From positions 100,874,001-100,938,000 of the forward strand of contig JBITNC010000001.1 of NCBI GenBank assembly GCA_050084985.1: 64,000 bases of DNA, in the 5' to 3' direction. The stretch's first letter is position 1. Each line of letters opens with the position of its first letter. A model generated the notes under the pieces. The model was not told the origin of the DNA. It saw nothing but the letters and a program-made list of their open reading frames with translations, and did no database searches. Made by a program: the position numbers and the translations under genes. Shown here one piece after another: positions 24,909-36,680 of the stretch. Source of the DNA: Nageia nagi. Lineage: Eukaryota; Pinophyta.

Positions 24909-26474
24909 TCAGGAGAAGCTGTCATCCCTACGGTGTAAGGTAACGAGCAACCCATTCTTCATATACAGTGTGAGAGCTAACTTAGGCTCCACAACATGCC
25001 CGGGAACCATCTTCAACTGGAATCTCCAAATCACCGTAGCCGCTATCCACTTCATCTGGTAATAAGCAAAGTCCCTCCCCAAACAAAGTCTCGGCCCGCC
25101 ATTGAACACCGGGTACTTGTACGCATTCTCGTTCACGAAAAACCCATCTTTGTCAAGCCACCTCTCGGGCCTAAAATCCAAACAATCCTTGCCCCATATG
25201 CTCTCCAACCTACCCATGGAATATATTGAATATATAACCTTGGTGCCCTTCTTGAGAATCGTTCCGTCGGGGAAACAGTCATTGGAATCCACCTCCTTGT
25301 GATCGACCGGCACGGACGGGTAAAGCCGCAGGGACTCAGACAGAGCCGCCTGCAAATACTGCATCTGCTTCAGCTCTTCGATGGAAAAATCCAGACAAGT
25401 CACAGTAATAGTATCCACATTCGAACATCTTTTAGACAGAATCGAACGTATCTCGGCCAGAATGCGGTTTTCGACAGCCGGGTGCCGGGCAAGGAGCCAG
25501 AAGAACCAAGACAGCGCCACGGACGACGTGTCCCGCCCAGCGAGGATGAAATTGACGGAGATATCCCGTAGCATATGGTCGTTGAACACCCGGTTTCCGT
25601 TCTCGGTTTTCACCCTCATAAACGCCGAGAGGAGGTCCGGACGCCCGGACCCGGGTGCGCGGGTGGCAATCGCAGTTTCTACAAAACGGTCGACTGTGGA
25701 GAGTGACTCTCGTAGCTTGCGCTCGGGACCGAGAACAAACGCTCGCATTACCTTCCATAACAGCGTGGGCATCAGGAACCGGATCATCGTTGCCTCCGTC
25801 GCGTCTTCGAACGCCCGAGCAAACGCCACAGCGTCCGGGTCCGGTTGCTCGCCAAGGCACCCGGGGTCGACTCCCAGGGCGACCTTACATACATTATCGA
25901 ACGTAAATCTCAACAATACGTCCTGGAGATCGATTGTTTTGCCCGTCTGAGCGGCGTTTTCCAAAACCGTGACGAGCCTTTTCTGTGCCAGGTCCTGCAC
26001 GGACTGCAACATGAACGCCCGGAACGACGCCTTGTTGAACTCGATGTTGGCAGTCCGGCGCTGCCACCGCCATCGTTTCGTCGTCCGCATTGAAGATCCC
26101 TTCGCCGAGGAAGTCGTGGGCCAAGTTCCTGAAGTACCCGCCCTTGGGAAATTAGTGAACCGGAGGTTTAATAAATGCTCAAGGTTGGCCGGGTCGGCCG
26201 TGATCACGCAGGAAAGGTTGCTACCCACAACCCCCTTGAACATAAACGTTCCTCCACAGTTCGTTAACATTACAGTTATCCAGTCATATGCATGATTAAG
26301 GTGAAGAATTATAGAGGGCAGCATCCCCAACACAGGCCACATAGGAGGCCCTTTCACATTCCTATGTACCATGAAGTGAAATATTATACATCCCAATATG
26401 GCTACCACTATATCTATGGCGTGAACAACAAGTTTGAGTCCCAGGAAGGATACCACCTTCTCCATTATTCCCAT
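24909..26474 (-). CDS. CYP86B: Cytochrome P450, CYP86B-like fatty acid omega-hydroxylase
   Basis: One uninterrupted frame of 521 codons. There is an N-terminal membrane anchor (about 10-36), a GPPMWPVLG proline-rich hinge (42-50), an I-helix AGRDTS (312-317), and the K-helix ESLR (380-383). PERW (436-439) and the heme loop FNGGPRLCLG follow, with the ligand Cys at 464. DHKEV, FPDGT, LKKG and SIWGKDC resemble CYP86B1, an ER enzyme that omega-hydroxylates very-long-chain fatty acids for suberin and cutin polyesters. Length fits the family. Residues 111-134 read in a shifted frame: one base is missing near 26144 and one extra lies at 26073, so 24 residues are foreign while both flanks are normal. 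The missing segment would include the conserved HDFLGEGIFNADDE. The gene is GC-rich relative to its surroundings. Subfamily is inferred from motifs; CYP86A and CYP94 are less likely. Confidence 0.85.
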   Translation of the reverse strand: MGIMEKVVSFLGLKLVVHAIDIVVAILGCIIFHFMVHRNVKGPPMWPVLGMLPSIILHLNHAYDWITVMLTNCGGTFMFKGVVGSNLSCVITADPANLEHLLNLRFTNFPRAGTSGTWPTTSSAKGSSMRTTKRWRWQRRTANIEFNKASFRAFMLQSVQDLAQKRLVTVLENAAQTGKTIDLQDVLLRFTFDNVCKVALGVDPGCLGEQPDPDAVAFARAFEDATEATMIRFLMPTLLWKVMRAFVLGPERKLRESLSTVDRFVETAIATRAPGSGRPDLLSAFMRVKTENGNRVFNDHMLRDISVNFILAGRDTSSVALSWFFWLLARHPAVENRILAEIRSILSKRCSNVDTITVTCLDFSIEELKQMQYLQAALSESLRLYPSVPVDHKEVDSNDCFPDGTILKKGTKVIYSIYSMGRLESIWGKDCLDFRPERWLDKDGFFVNENAYKYPVFNGGPRLCLGRDFAYYQMKWIAATVIWRFQLKMVPGHVVEPKLALTLYMKNGLLVTLHRRDDSFS

Positions 26475-26536
26475 CTTGAGAACCTTGGTGTTGGATAGAT
26501 TGAGACAAAGCTTGATTGAATATTTTTGTATAGAAG

Positions 26537-26547
26537 TCTTTAAATAG
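26537..26547 (-). promoter_or_regulatory. Candidate TATA box of the P450 gene
   Basis: CTATTTAAAGA on the minus strand lies about 63-73 bases before the ATG at 26474. That would place a start of transcription near 26510 and leave a 5' UTR of a few tens of bases. Not confirmed by other signals. Confidence 0.35.
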
Positions 26548-29500
26548 GAGAAGGTGATTGCAAAAGTTTATATGCTGGTCTTGTTCAACCCGTAATATAA
26601 TATTAAATATGAATGGCCAGGGTGTCTGGAGTGGTTGGGGGATATGAATAATGAAAGGAAGGTTCCAACTCTGCTTGCACCATATCCAGAAAAGAAAGCT
26701 CGGTTTTTATTGTATCATATGTAAACTGAAATCTAACAATCTATCTTAATATAATAATAGACCTGTAATCAAAGAAATTGAAGTGAGGGATACCAAAGTT
26801 TAAAGAAAGAATTGAAACTAAATCGATAGCTTGATTTCAAGAAGGATAAAATTTAAGTTCTTCTGCATCTCTGGCATTGATTCCAAGTATGACAATTGTA
26901 TGTAGCGCCTAAAGAAGTGCTATAATTTCTGGTCATGTGCCTACTTGCTGCCTACTTATTCATTCAATTTCGACCAAGCTCACCCAGGGAGACTGTGTGA
27001 AGAAATATATAAATGCAAGCCCACTATACTCAGCATGTTCGTATGAGTGACCAACTTCTGTGTCTTACTTGTTTATCTGTCTCACCGCAAGCTTCATACT
27101 TTCCATTATTGGCGATATGGAGAGAGAGTATTACAGGTCTAGGTTTTCCAGTTGATTGAATGAATCATAATGTCATCTCCATACCTCTTTGAATGAGCAT
27201 TTCAAGTTTCAGAGCTACAGCCATATCTTTAATTATGATCCCGTTACTATGGCACATACTTGAGTTGTATACATCTCATGGAACCAACAATTCCGTCCAT
27301 ACCGTCATAGGTAACAATGTTCAATGGACAATACACATGAAATTGGAATTATTTTTAGATATATAACTATTATATTTATGGAAGAGTGTTGGGATTTGAA
27401 TACAACTTTCATTTCAGTTTTTTATTATTATTATTTTTTGTTTGGAATACAAGTGAAACTTTGGATTTATAGGAAAACATGATTTATAACATTCATATGT
27501 ATGTCAGGAAAGCTTTGAACATGGGATCTCTCTTTTTAAATTTTGAAAATTTTCAACTACCCACTCCTCTACAACTTCTCTAATATGATTAGATCATCTT
27601 TCATTTTAAAAATTGCTAAATTTACATTTTAGAAATTATAAACTATTTTATTAATAGTATAAATAGTTTCAATAAAATTATTATTTTTAATTAATTTTTA
27701 AAATTATAAAAATTAATTAATTATTTATCTAAAAAATTTGATAAAAAAATTCTTAACATTATTTCAATTTGTTATATGCATTCTAAATTTCATAAATAAA
27801 TTACTTTTTTTTTTAATGAAAAATTACTTTTAGCTTGAAATATTATTACATTAACCTAGATTGAGAATATAATCTCCATCTACCATCATTCAACAAGATT
27901 TATAACCACTTGTTAGAGGAGGATAAGATTTAAACCTACATTTCAATGGATCAACTCCTCTAACATTTTCCCATAATAAATTATAATTTCATATGTTTGA
28001 TTAAACAAATCTTATATCATTATATAAAAATATATTTATCTTCTTCTTTCTACTCATAATTAAATTTAACCAATTTAAATATTTTACATAATTTTGAATA
28101 TAAATTATTTAAATATTTTTAAAAAAATATAAAAGAAATTAGTTATAAAGTATTTATTAATCATTAATATTATTTATTAAAAACAAATTTCCACATGATG
28201 TGAAGGGAGAAAGTTTTGAACTTGTTACCTCCCTTTTTCAACTTGAAAGTTTATCTTCCCACTCCTCTTCAACTTCCTTCACATCATTAGATATTAAATA
28301 TTAATATTACAAAATATAGTATCTAACAAGGTTAACTTTCTACCATTATATTAAATTTTGTATTGTATTAAATAGTTTTAGTTTTTTGAAAAAGTAAATA
28401 TATTTAATATTGATTTTTAAAAAAAGATAGAAATGTATCTTCAGTGTTATTTCATGCAATCCTCTTATTTATTTATAATTTTCAAATGATTTTTAAATTA
28501 CTATAGGAGAGTTATAAACCTTCACTTACCTTTTTATTTCTAGTATTGAAGTTTGCTTGTGTATCTACTAACTTGTTTTCAATTTTTTTAATATATTTAC
28601 ATTCAATGATTTTTTTTAAACTTTATTTATTTATCATTTGTATTTTATGGTTTTAGTGTTAGATTGTTGAGAGTTCAATTATTCAAATTTTTTATTAAAA
28701 AACTTGGAAATCTTTTGCTACATAAATCTTCTTAATTTCATTTTATATATATTCAATAAATATTTATATGTTTAAACTTCCATATTATTATTGGTTGTTG
28801 ATGCAAGATACATATAAAGTCCATCTCATTAATCTTCCAAGTCATTTTAATTATTGTTTTGATCCTTTCTTAGCATAGATTCCTCTTTTTAGCTATGTCA
28901 AAATTAATTTTATAGAATCCTCTTGAGAAAGGGGCTAACATTTTTCTTCTAATTTCTTTATCTTTTATTTATTTATTTTATTTTATTTCTATATACTTTA
29001 TCCAATAAAATAATGCAACTTATAATAAATGCATATTTTTAGAGAAGAAAATAAAGACAAGATCAAAATATTTGAACATTTCACTCCTTTAAATCTATCA
29101 TAAAATCCTATATTTACAAATAATCCATTATCAATTTCTTGATCTTGAATGTTTCTCTATTTAAAGTTACTTAAATATACTAAGTATGCACCATGTGGAT
29201 CTAAAATTTATTCCAAATTTTCTTTGAGTATCAATATTAAATAATTTATGATTTCTACATTTTAAGGGTTAAGAATATAAATTGAAGGATATAAAATCTT
29301 TTTTTTTAAGTTTATTTTAACTAAATATTTTGTTTCTTATTTTAATTCATAATAAAATATTAATCTTCAACCATCTTGGCTAGCTATTTTCATAATCCTA
29401 ACAAAAGGAGACTAGAAGAGGGAACATCCTTGAAGATTGAATGATAACCTTCATTTACTTTATAATTTATATTTTAGTAAGGTTTTATATCTAATGATCA

Positions 29501-31576
29501 TATCTTTTTTTTTTTTTTTTAAATGTCTTTTTTATTTAATCTTAAGTATTTTAAACATTTAATCCTTATTACTAGGTTGGTGGAATCTTGTATTTTCTAA
29601 TAACTTTTATAAGTTGAGAATGATTGTTAGTAATATTTTGTTTGATTTATTTATTTATTATTATTTTTTTAGATTTTCAAGTTTTAACTTATCTAATGAT
29701 CCTCTTTTAATCATTTTGTTGATATTAAAAATTAAATAGATAAATACTAAATAAAATAGATGTTATTAAATGTATAATAAATTAGCAATAGTTAAACATA
29801 AATTCAAGGTTGATAGTTTAGCATCAAAAGATTGAATCAATATATCAAGAAAGAAGAGAAAAATAACAAATATATTATCTTACCTTGTTAAATGGATCAC
29901 ACATGGAGAACATGCTAAGATTATTACCAAATGTTGTTGACTTTGCAACATTCTTGAGACTTTTCACTATGGTTCCAAATGTTTGTCATTACAATGGTAA
30001 AGATAATTTCTTAAGTGAATGTACTATCATGTAATTCACTTATACTCTAAGTAGAATTATTATATGTAAGATTATAATGACTAATGATCATATATTTTTG
30101 ATGAAGTTCATTTGATAAATAATAAACTTGAGGAACTACCATAAATGCAAGCCATTATTCATATATCATTGGCATTGTGTTCAATATTATACATAACTAC
30201 AAGTTTTTTTTATTTACTTTTTTTTTGGAGATTAAACAATGGATGATGTATTATCAAATTTTGACATGAATTTGGGATTTCCATTTAATGTATTATCATG
30301 TGACATTATTAGAATAACTCATGTTATTCATCTAGTTTTAGACTTTAAGCCTATTTTCTTTACATTCTGCCTTTATCTTGATGGCATATTATTTCCAAAG
30401 GGAAGGTTCCTTGTTATTGACAATAGGATATTCATCTTGGTCACAATTGGGTTAATTGGTTATAATTAATGTAAACTTGATTTTATTTCATGTTTTCAAA
30501 AAATCTTGTTACTAAATATTTGTACAAATAGATAATGTTGTTGATTGTTGATAACATATTGTCAAGTGAATGTAAATTTCCAATATATATTGATTGTACT
30601 ATTTTTGAAATCCTTATTTTTAATACTATAAACTCATTGTATTGAATTAATTTTTAGGAATCGTGTACAATTGTAGAGTGATGAGATGAAGAGGGGGGTG
30701 CAACATTAAGAATGAAAGGAGAAATACTTGAAGGATTTCTTTAAGTATTTCTCCTTACATGCTTCTTTCACCTCCCTCTACATCTATTCACTCTATAATT
30801 ATAGAAGATTCTAAGAATTTTTGGAACCCTAAAAAAGTGGGATTATCTTACCATTGTAGAGTTGGAACTTTTAGCAACATCCTTAATGATGGCAGTCATG
30901 AAACCACCACTAAAGCTACCACTAAAGGCCTTTTTATTTGCCTAGTAATAATTTTAACAACATTATGTAGGAGAACCACCAATGAGTGATGGAGGAAGAG
31001 AACTATCAAAGGGAAATTGAGGAAGATGACTATGAATAGGAAATGGTTTTGATGACATTATGCTAAAGTCATAAAATATTTTCAATAGTAAAAATTAAGG
31101 AAGATAGACATAAAGCTTTAGGAGACTAATAATTTTGTGCTAGAATGGTAGGTGTTTTAGTGAGTAGTTCAAATGAAAAAATGGCTAAACTTTGACCATT
31201 TTGATTATTTTTGAAAAAAATCTTTCATTTATATTTAATGTCAATATGCATGTACTCTCTCACAAAACATTAATTATTACATTTTTCTTTGTTTTATTTT
31301 TCATTTTTTATTTTATTTTTCACTTCCATGAAGTGCATTTGTTAAGGTTTTATTTTGAAACTTTAGTATTTGCTTTCATGAAGTGCATTCATAAGTGTTT
31401 AATTTTGAAATTTGAGTATTCATTGCAAAATATTTTCATATGAATTTTATTTTTTTATTTTATTTTTCACTCTAATAAATTTCCTTTAAATCAATGTTTA
31501 TATGCAAATTTGTACTTTTTCATATTTAAATTTATTTCATTTGAAGTATTGAAAGTAGAATTTTTTTAAGTATTTG
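26548..31576. other. Upstream intergenic region of the P450
   Basis: No supported gene. The first 800 bp (to about 27350) are of mixed composition without retroelement motifs and may hold P450 control elements. Beyond 27400 the DNA is very AT-rich with long A or T runs. Three related short repeats occur at 27485-28296. ORFs at 30239-30469, 30759-30989 and 31192-31443 have no recognisable domain and low-complexity composition. At 31322-31410 a motif around CATGAAGTGCATT occurs twice, 54 bp apart. Confidence 0.4.
27485..28296. repeat. Cluster of short inverted-repeat elements
   Basis: Three related blocks lie at 27485-27600, 27908-27960 and 28190-28296. The first and third share a core like TTGAAC-TG--A-CTCCCTTTTT followed by CCCACTCCTCT-CAACTTC. 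The third is bounded by inverted arms GATGTGAAGG / CCTTCACATC. The second is bounded by GTTAGAGGAG / CTCCTCTAAC with about 35 bases between. They look like small non-autonomous elements (MITE-like). No target duplications were established. Confidence 0.4.
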
Positions 31577-31848
31577 TTGGAATCCTAAGTTGTATACTTA
31601 ATAGTTTTTTGCGATGTTGGATTCTATTTAAAGAGAGATGGTCTAGATGGTTTTGCATATTTTAAAGTTTTTTGAAGAGGTGTTTTGGGGAATTTTCCCT
31701 TTCTTATTTTTGCCTTCAAAATCCTCTTTTCATAAATCAATTTATATTTCATAGGGGAGTTCCAAAAAATGGAGTTGTAAGATGTAATTTGAATAATATT
31801 GCATGAAATATATATTAATATTATAAAAATTAATTGTTATCAATGTTA

Positions 31849-31891
<43 letters not shown>

Positions 31892-32548
31892 TTTGATGCT
31901 TGCAATGATATGAATTGTTATCAATGTTATATTTAAGAAATTTTTGGAATATATTTTTTTCCCATAATTTTCTTTCTTGAATTTTGGAATACCCATTTTT
32001 ACTATAAATATTTCTATGGGAATAACCAACCTACTAATCAAAAGTGAATCAAAATAGCCTTTGTTTATATAATTTAAAGTTATATATTTTTATTTAAATG
32101 AACCTTGAAATAAGCATGGGTGGAAATTGTTTTGCCTATCATTCTCACCTAACATGAGGATATGTATATCCTATGGACTATGGTATTCCCCATGGATAAA
32201 AGGGTACACCAAAGTGGAATTTTAGCCTATAAAAGGAAGGGTAGTCCTTGATTTTAAATATATAAATTTAGAGAGAATTAATTTGCTAGTATTGTTGAGC
32301 TACAATAGAGATAGCTCATGCTAGGAGAATTTGAAATTATAGCCATAGAGAAATTTCTTTGTAAATCCTTTAAAAGATTAATAGATTGATGTTAAAGTGG
32401 ATATCTCATATACAAGTGCAAAAAGAGGTTTTACCAATATATATTAGTGTTATTATGAGCTTGTATTTATGAGATTTAGCAAGTTGGTTAAGAGTTAATG
32501 AGTTGGAGATTCAAATGATCTAGGTTATGGAATCCTTAAATTTCATCA
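31577..32548 (+). mobile_element. Copia-type LTR remnant with primer site
   Basis: The block may begin TGTTGGAATCC at 31577 and end TTTCATCA near 32548. It is followed at 32551-32562 by TGGCATCAGAGC, one change from the usual copia primer site. TATAAAAGG at 32232-32240 fits an LTR promoter. No coding remnant or second LTR was found, so this is a truncated element. The start coordinate is tentative. Confidence 0.45.
31832..31934. repeat. TTA microsatellite inside a local duplication
   Basis: About 13 TTA units run from 31849 to 31889. The 19-bp AATTGTTATCAATGTTATA occurs on the left at 31832 and again about 82 bp downstream. Confidence 0.8.
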
Positions 32549-32550
32549 TG

Positions 32551-32562
32551 TGGCATCAGAGC
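32551..32562 (+). promoter_or_regulatory. Copia primer binding site remnant
   Basis: TGGCATCAGAGC differs at one base from TGGTATCAGAGC, the plant copia primer site for initiator Met tRNA. It sits two bases after a plausible LTR end. From 32563 to 33217 nothing further is recognised, apart from a poly-A-rich frame at 32771-32962 that is probably chance. Confidence 0.5.
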
Positions 32563-33217
32563 ACCAACTTATGGTCAACATTTTTAAGTTTCAACTTTAT
32601 CACCTTGAAGTAACTCTCATTCAAGGCATATCTAACTTTTAACCTTGTTTCAATTTTAGAAGTTAAAAAGTTAGATCTAATGTTTTTTATGGTTAAATTT
32701 TATGAAAAATAGTATATCTAATTTTCTTTCATAATAAATCTAATTTTTTTTTAAGTAATTAAGTCTTAAACTATGGTAGATAAGTATTTTGTAAAATATT
32801 TATTTTTACAAAATTTAAATAAAAAATGGGGGTTGCATTCCTTTTTAATTTTGTATACAATTTTTTATTATATTTAAAAAAAACATTCAAATCTAGACTA
32901 ATAGACATGCATAAGTTTGTATTGTAGATTATCGAAGATATGTTATTATGAATACATATCACAAAAATAAAGATGCATATTAATATAGATATTGTTAGAA
33001 TTTATGCAAGATTGAGGAGCAAAAAAAGAACTAAAAAAGATATTTTATCATCCTGAGTGACAAACATGTGTAAGTTTGCCAACTGCTTGGGTTGCTTCCT
33101 CCCATGGAGGAATGCACGTCCATAGGGCCACATCCTACTAAGGAGGATCAAATTCTATTAATGGTATATATTTAAAGAATAAATAAGTATGGTACATAAT
33201 ATTAAATCATAGTATAG

Positions 33218-33916
33218 ACCTAAATTATGTAAAATAAGAATATACATAATAAATAAATGATCTACAATAAAAGAAGAGCTATATATGTACACTATATAAG
33301 ATACAACAAATATACATGAAAAGCATGTACTTGATATGAAGTGTATGTATAATCCTCAAAAGAAAATATCAATGGATATTCAAAGGATTGGGATTACATT
33401 AGAGGTGAACTCATAATGGATCTTTGTATGCATGGATCAATAGCCTTTACCATTAAAATCTAAAACCCTTGATCCTCAAGATGCACATGGACAACAACAT
33501 TGAATATGAAGAATTATGGAATGCATAAAAGATAGAAAATTTTAGAGATTAGAGTATAATAATTTCTCATAATATATGGAGTCTAAAGACACCATTGCTT
33601 GATGAAAATTGTGAAAGACAACCACTTATAGGAGATCTTGTCATATCAAAGAGTTCCAATTTAAGGAGGTCAACCTATTCCACTCACATATATAGCCTGT
33701 AAATGAATGGAAAGGATTGAAAGTTGACCTCTAGAAAAAATATAAAACTTTGTTGTATTCAAGATAAATTTAAATATGAACCATAACATGTGATGTTGCA
33801 TTAGCCCTAGCATATTGCAATATCAACTTTATCTTGAAGTTTGTAATATTGTAGTAAATCATTTAGGAAGTCTAAATATGATTTATTAAATAAATAATAA
33901 ATCATTTTTAGGCATA
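33218..33916 (-). repeat. 3' LTR of the decayed gypsy element
   Basis: About 700 bp, starting on the minus strand with TGTATATGCCTAAAAATG at 33916 and ending near 33218 (TAGGTCTATA; the last bases are altered). It aligns with 39913-40430 for its left 500 bp. Confidence 0.6.
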
Positions 33917-36240
33917 TACATTTTTCCCCTCTTTGGATGTGAAATGAAAAGCATTGAAATTACATAATCCAAAGAAGTCTTGAGAAGAGAAGAAAATTAT
34001 CAATAGTAAAGTGGACTTCCCTTTTTCTATCGATATACTGAGTATGATATGTTTTCTGCCCCTTTTTGGTCTTGTATTCCCCCTCACTCTAGCTTCTTTG
34101 AGGAATCAAGCCAAAAATTGGAATCCATGTATGAGGAGAGTACATTTATTTGGTCCTACTCTCCTAGATAATTCCTTTTTGAGAACAATCCAATATAATA
34201 CCTAAATAGATCATATTTGATGAAAGAATAATCAATTTAAAGAGCAATGATGAAATAAATATAATATCCATTATGTTACTATAGTTATTGAGACATAGTT
34301 CTATTGAACCATGATTATTAAGATGATGAGGTCCTTTCATGCCCCAAGCTTGGAATAACCTAGAATTTGTGAGATATTTTGCTCATGGAATGAACATGGT
34401 ATTAAAAATATTTATTAGCATAACATTGATTTTTTATCCATCATTGAGACAATTCCATTTAACTTCCATAGAAAAGTACCCAATATTAAAATATACATTT
34501 GCCTTATAAATTTTGCACATTTGATCTCATTGAATTTATTGACTTTATTGATTTTCAAAGTAAAGGTACACCATTGACAGCGTTATTTTCATATAATTTC
34601 ATAACCATGTATTTTACAATTTTGTTCAGTATCCCATTGCAATGGATACTTATGAAATAATGATATTTTTAAATAGATATTTAAGGATTTGTAGTATGCA
34701 TAATTTGTAATGAATTTATAAGAGACACACATTGTTAACAATTAGAACATAGTAATATCAAGTCTATAAACTTTAATCGTAGTCAGTTAACACCAAGTAA
34801 TAACATTTTGCATCATAACAATCATGAAAGAAAATTGTTGAATAACACAAATTTTTTTGCATAATCATTAGTTTGACCCATTTTTTACCCTATATGCCTT
34901 TGGTCTTTACATAAGTCATATGAACATAATATTAGCCATTTTGAACTATTAAAACCATGATAGCATTATTGATATTTAAAAGAATCCATAATTTTGCATT
35001 AATCACATGGTTAACAAAGTTAAAATGATAAATTTGAACATCCAAAAAAAAGCATATTCAATTGGCACTAAGTAATTGCAATTCAAATATTCAATATTCC
35101 AAAAATATATGTCTACAAAAAATCAAAATTTTACACATGCCTTTATTTTGACTTGGTTTGATAATTTAAATTTTCATCTTTTTCTTCATATAAATTTGAT
35201 TATATGCACCAATTTTTAATAACAAAAAATAGAAATACAATCTAAGACTTGAATCGCTTTCCAATTTTCTATAAATCACATTGTTAACAGTGTGCCCTTA
35301 ATATAAATAATCATGAAAATAAAAAAAAAAATCAATTTCACTATGAATACATAATGTAAACACTATATATCACTATATTTATAATTTATGACCATCATGC
35401 ATTAAATTGTGTGGAAATTTCATGTTTTGGATGCCATTACTAGTAAGGAATTGGCAAAATTAAGTTTTTAAAAAATAATTTACAACCAATTAATATAATT
35501 TCATTCCTTTTCCCCACATAACCCATCACTTTCTAAGCACTATTTTGACCTTTCAGAAGGGATTCATTTAAGCCATGGTTTAGTGGAAAATTGAATAAAA
35601 AGGAGGCTACACATTATCATTTGGTATTTCACTCTTATCATTTTCATGTCTTATGGTGTCTAGTAATCCCTAGTAAGATTATGACTGTACTCCTCTTTAT
35701 CATTGATTTCCTTTGACCTCATTTACCTAGTTGTTTGATTTACTCAATTACTTTTTGAGATGGTGAATGATGGATGGCGTGCAATGGAGAGTCCCTTGAC
35801 TCAACATAAAGGACATACTATTGAGTATTTATGTAGTCTCCCTTTTGGCCATGTGGTATGATTTTATCCTTTTTTATTTCTTCTTCATTTTCTTGCTTCA
35901 AATTTTACACAATTTCATCTACTTTGAAACCTTAGGGTTTCCTTTTTTTGCCATTTTATTTTCTATTTTCCCAAGCAAGGCCATTTGACATTTTATTTTC
36001 ATTGTTCTCTTGATTTTTATAATTGTTTGTAGTCATTTTTCTTTTCATGTTCATAGAGCTTTTGGCAAGGCACAATTTTGAGTGATTTGTATTTGATAAA
36101 CTCTTATTTTTCTATCACATTCATGCCCCCAAGCTAATTTTACTTGTTCTATGTTAGAATTTAACATTTATTATGATTATATCTTGAGTTATAATAGTTA
36201 CTAATATGAATTTTAGTTTTTAAATTTTGTAGGAGCATTG
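33917..36240. other. Gypsy interior without recognisable genes
   Basis: AT-rich sequence between the 3' LTR and the antisense PMD remnant. It begins with the polypurine tract. The ORF at 34011-34205 has no known domain. No RT, RNase H or integrase motif was found on either strand. Confidence 0.4.
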
Positions 36241-36262
36241 GATGATCATCAAGGGTGGATCC

Positions 36263-36620
36263 ATGTCTATTGCATCATTGAAGAAACCTAGGGAGTGGCC
36301 CAAATTAGTTGAGAAGGATGATATCCTCATGAGGTCAAGATTATATGATCTTGTTGTGGTTGATCATGTCCAAATTGACCTCCCTCTTCTCACAACACTA
36401 GTTGAGCACTAAAATCCAGATACCAACACCTTTCACCTACCCTTTGGTGAATTGACCATTACATTACTTGATGTATTAGTTCCAATGAGGTGTTAGGTGG
36501 GATGTTCATTTTTGGACAAAGTAGTGGTAGTAGGAGGGTAGCTAGGCCTAATGAGGAATGTAGTTGTGCCAGTAGTGCATGCCACTAGATTATACAATGA
36601 GACATGGTTTCATCCTTTTG
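36263..36620 (+). pseudogene. Plant mobile domain (PMD) remnant, antisense to its element
   Basis: Plus-strand frame from ATG 36263 reads MSIASLKKPREWPKLVEKDD, then LPLLTTLVEH, a stop (TAA, where a Trp is expected), then NPDTNTFHLPFGELTITLLDV and a stop after VPMRC. The pattern L-x-W-x-P-x-T-x-TFHLPxGExTxTLxDV is the signature start of the plant mobile domain, seen in MAIN-like proteins and in ORFs carried by transposons. Only the first third of the domain is left; an ATAC/TA microsatellite follows. Orientation is opposite to gag of the surrounding gypsy element, as for the longer PMD ORF at 62637. Confidence 0.65.
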
Positions 36621-36622
36621 AT

Positions 36623-36680
36623 ATACATACATACATACATACATACATACATACATACTATATATATATATATATATATA
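36623..36680. repeat. ATAC/TA compound microsatellite
   Basis: About nine ATAC units followed by about eleven TA units, directly after the PMD remnant. Confidence 0.9.

Noticed and set aside
24996-26498. Several open frames of 62-189 codons overlapping the P450 on the plus strand and in other minus frames
   Set aside because: They are shadows of the GC-rich P450 sequence and lack any domain. One minus-frame shadow (25894-26124) is informative only because it contains the displaced P450 segment.
30239-31443. Three plus-strand frames of 76-83 codons
   Set aside because: AT-rich, Phe/Ile/Leu-rich, no domain and no conserved context; expected by chance in such DNA.
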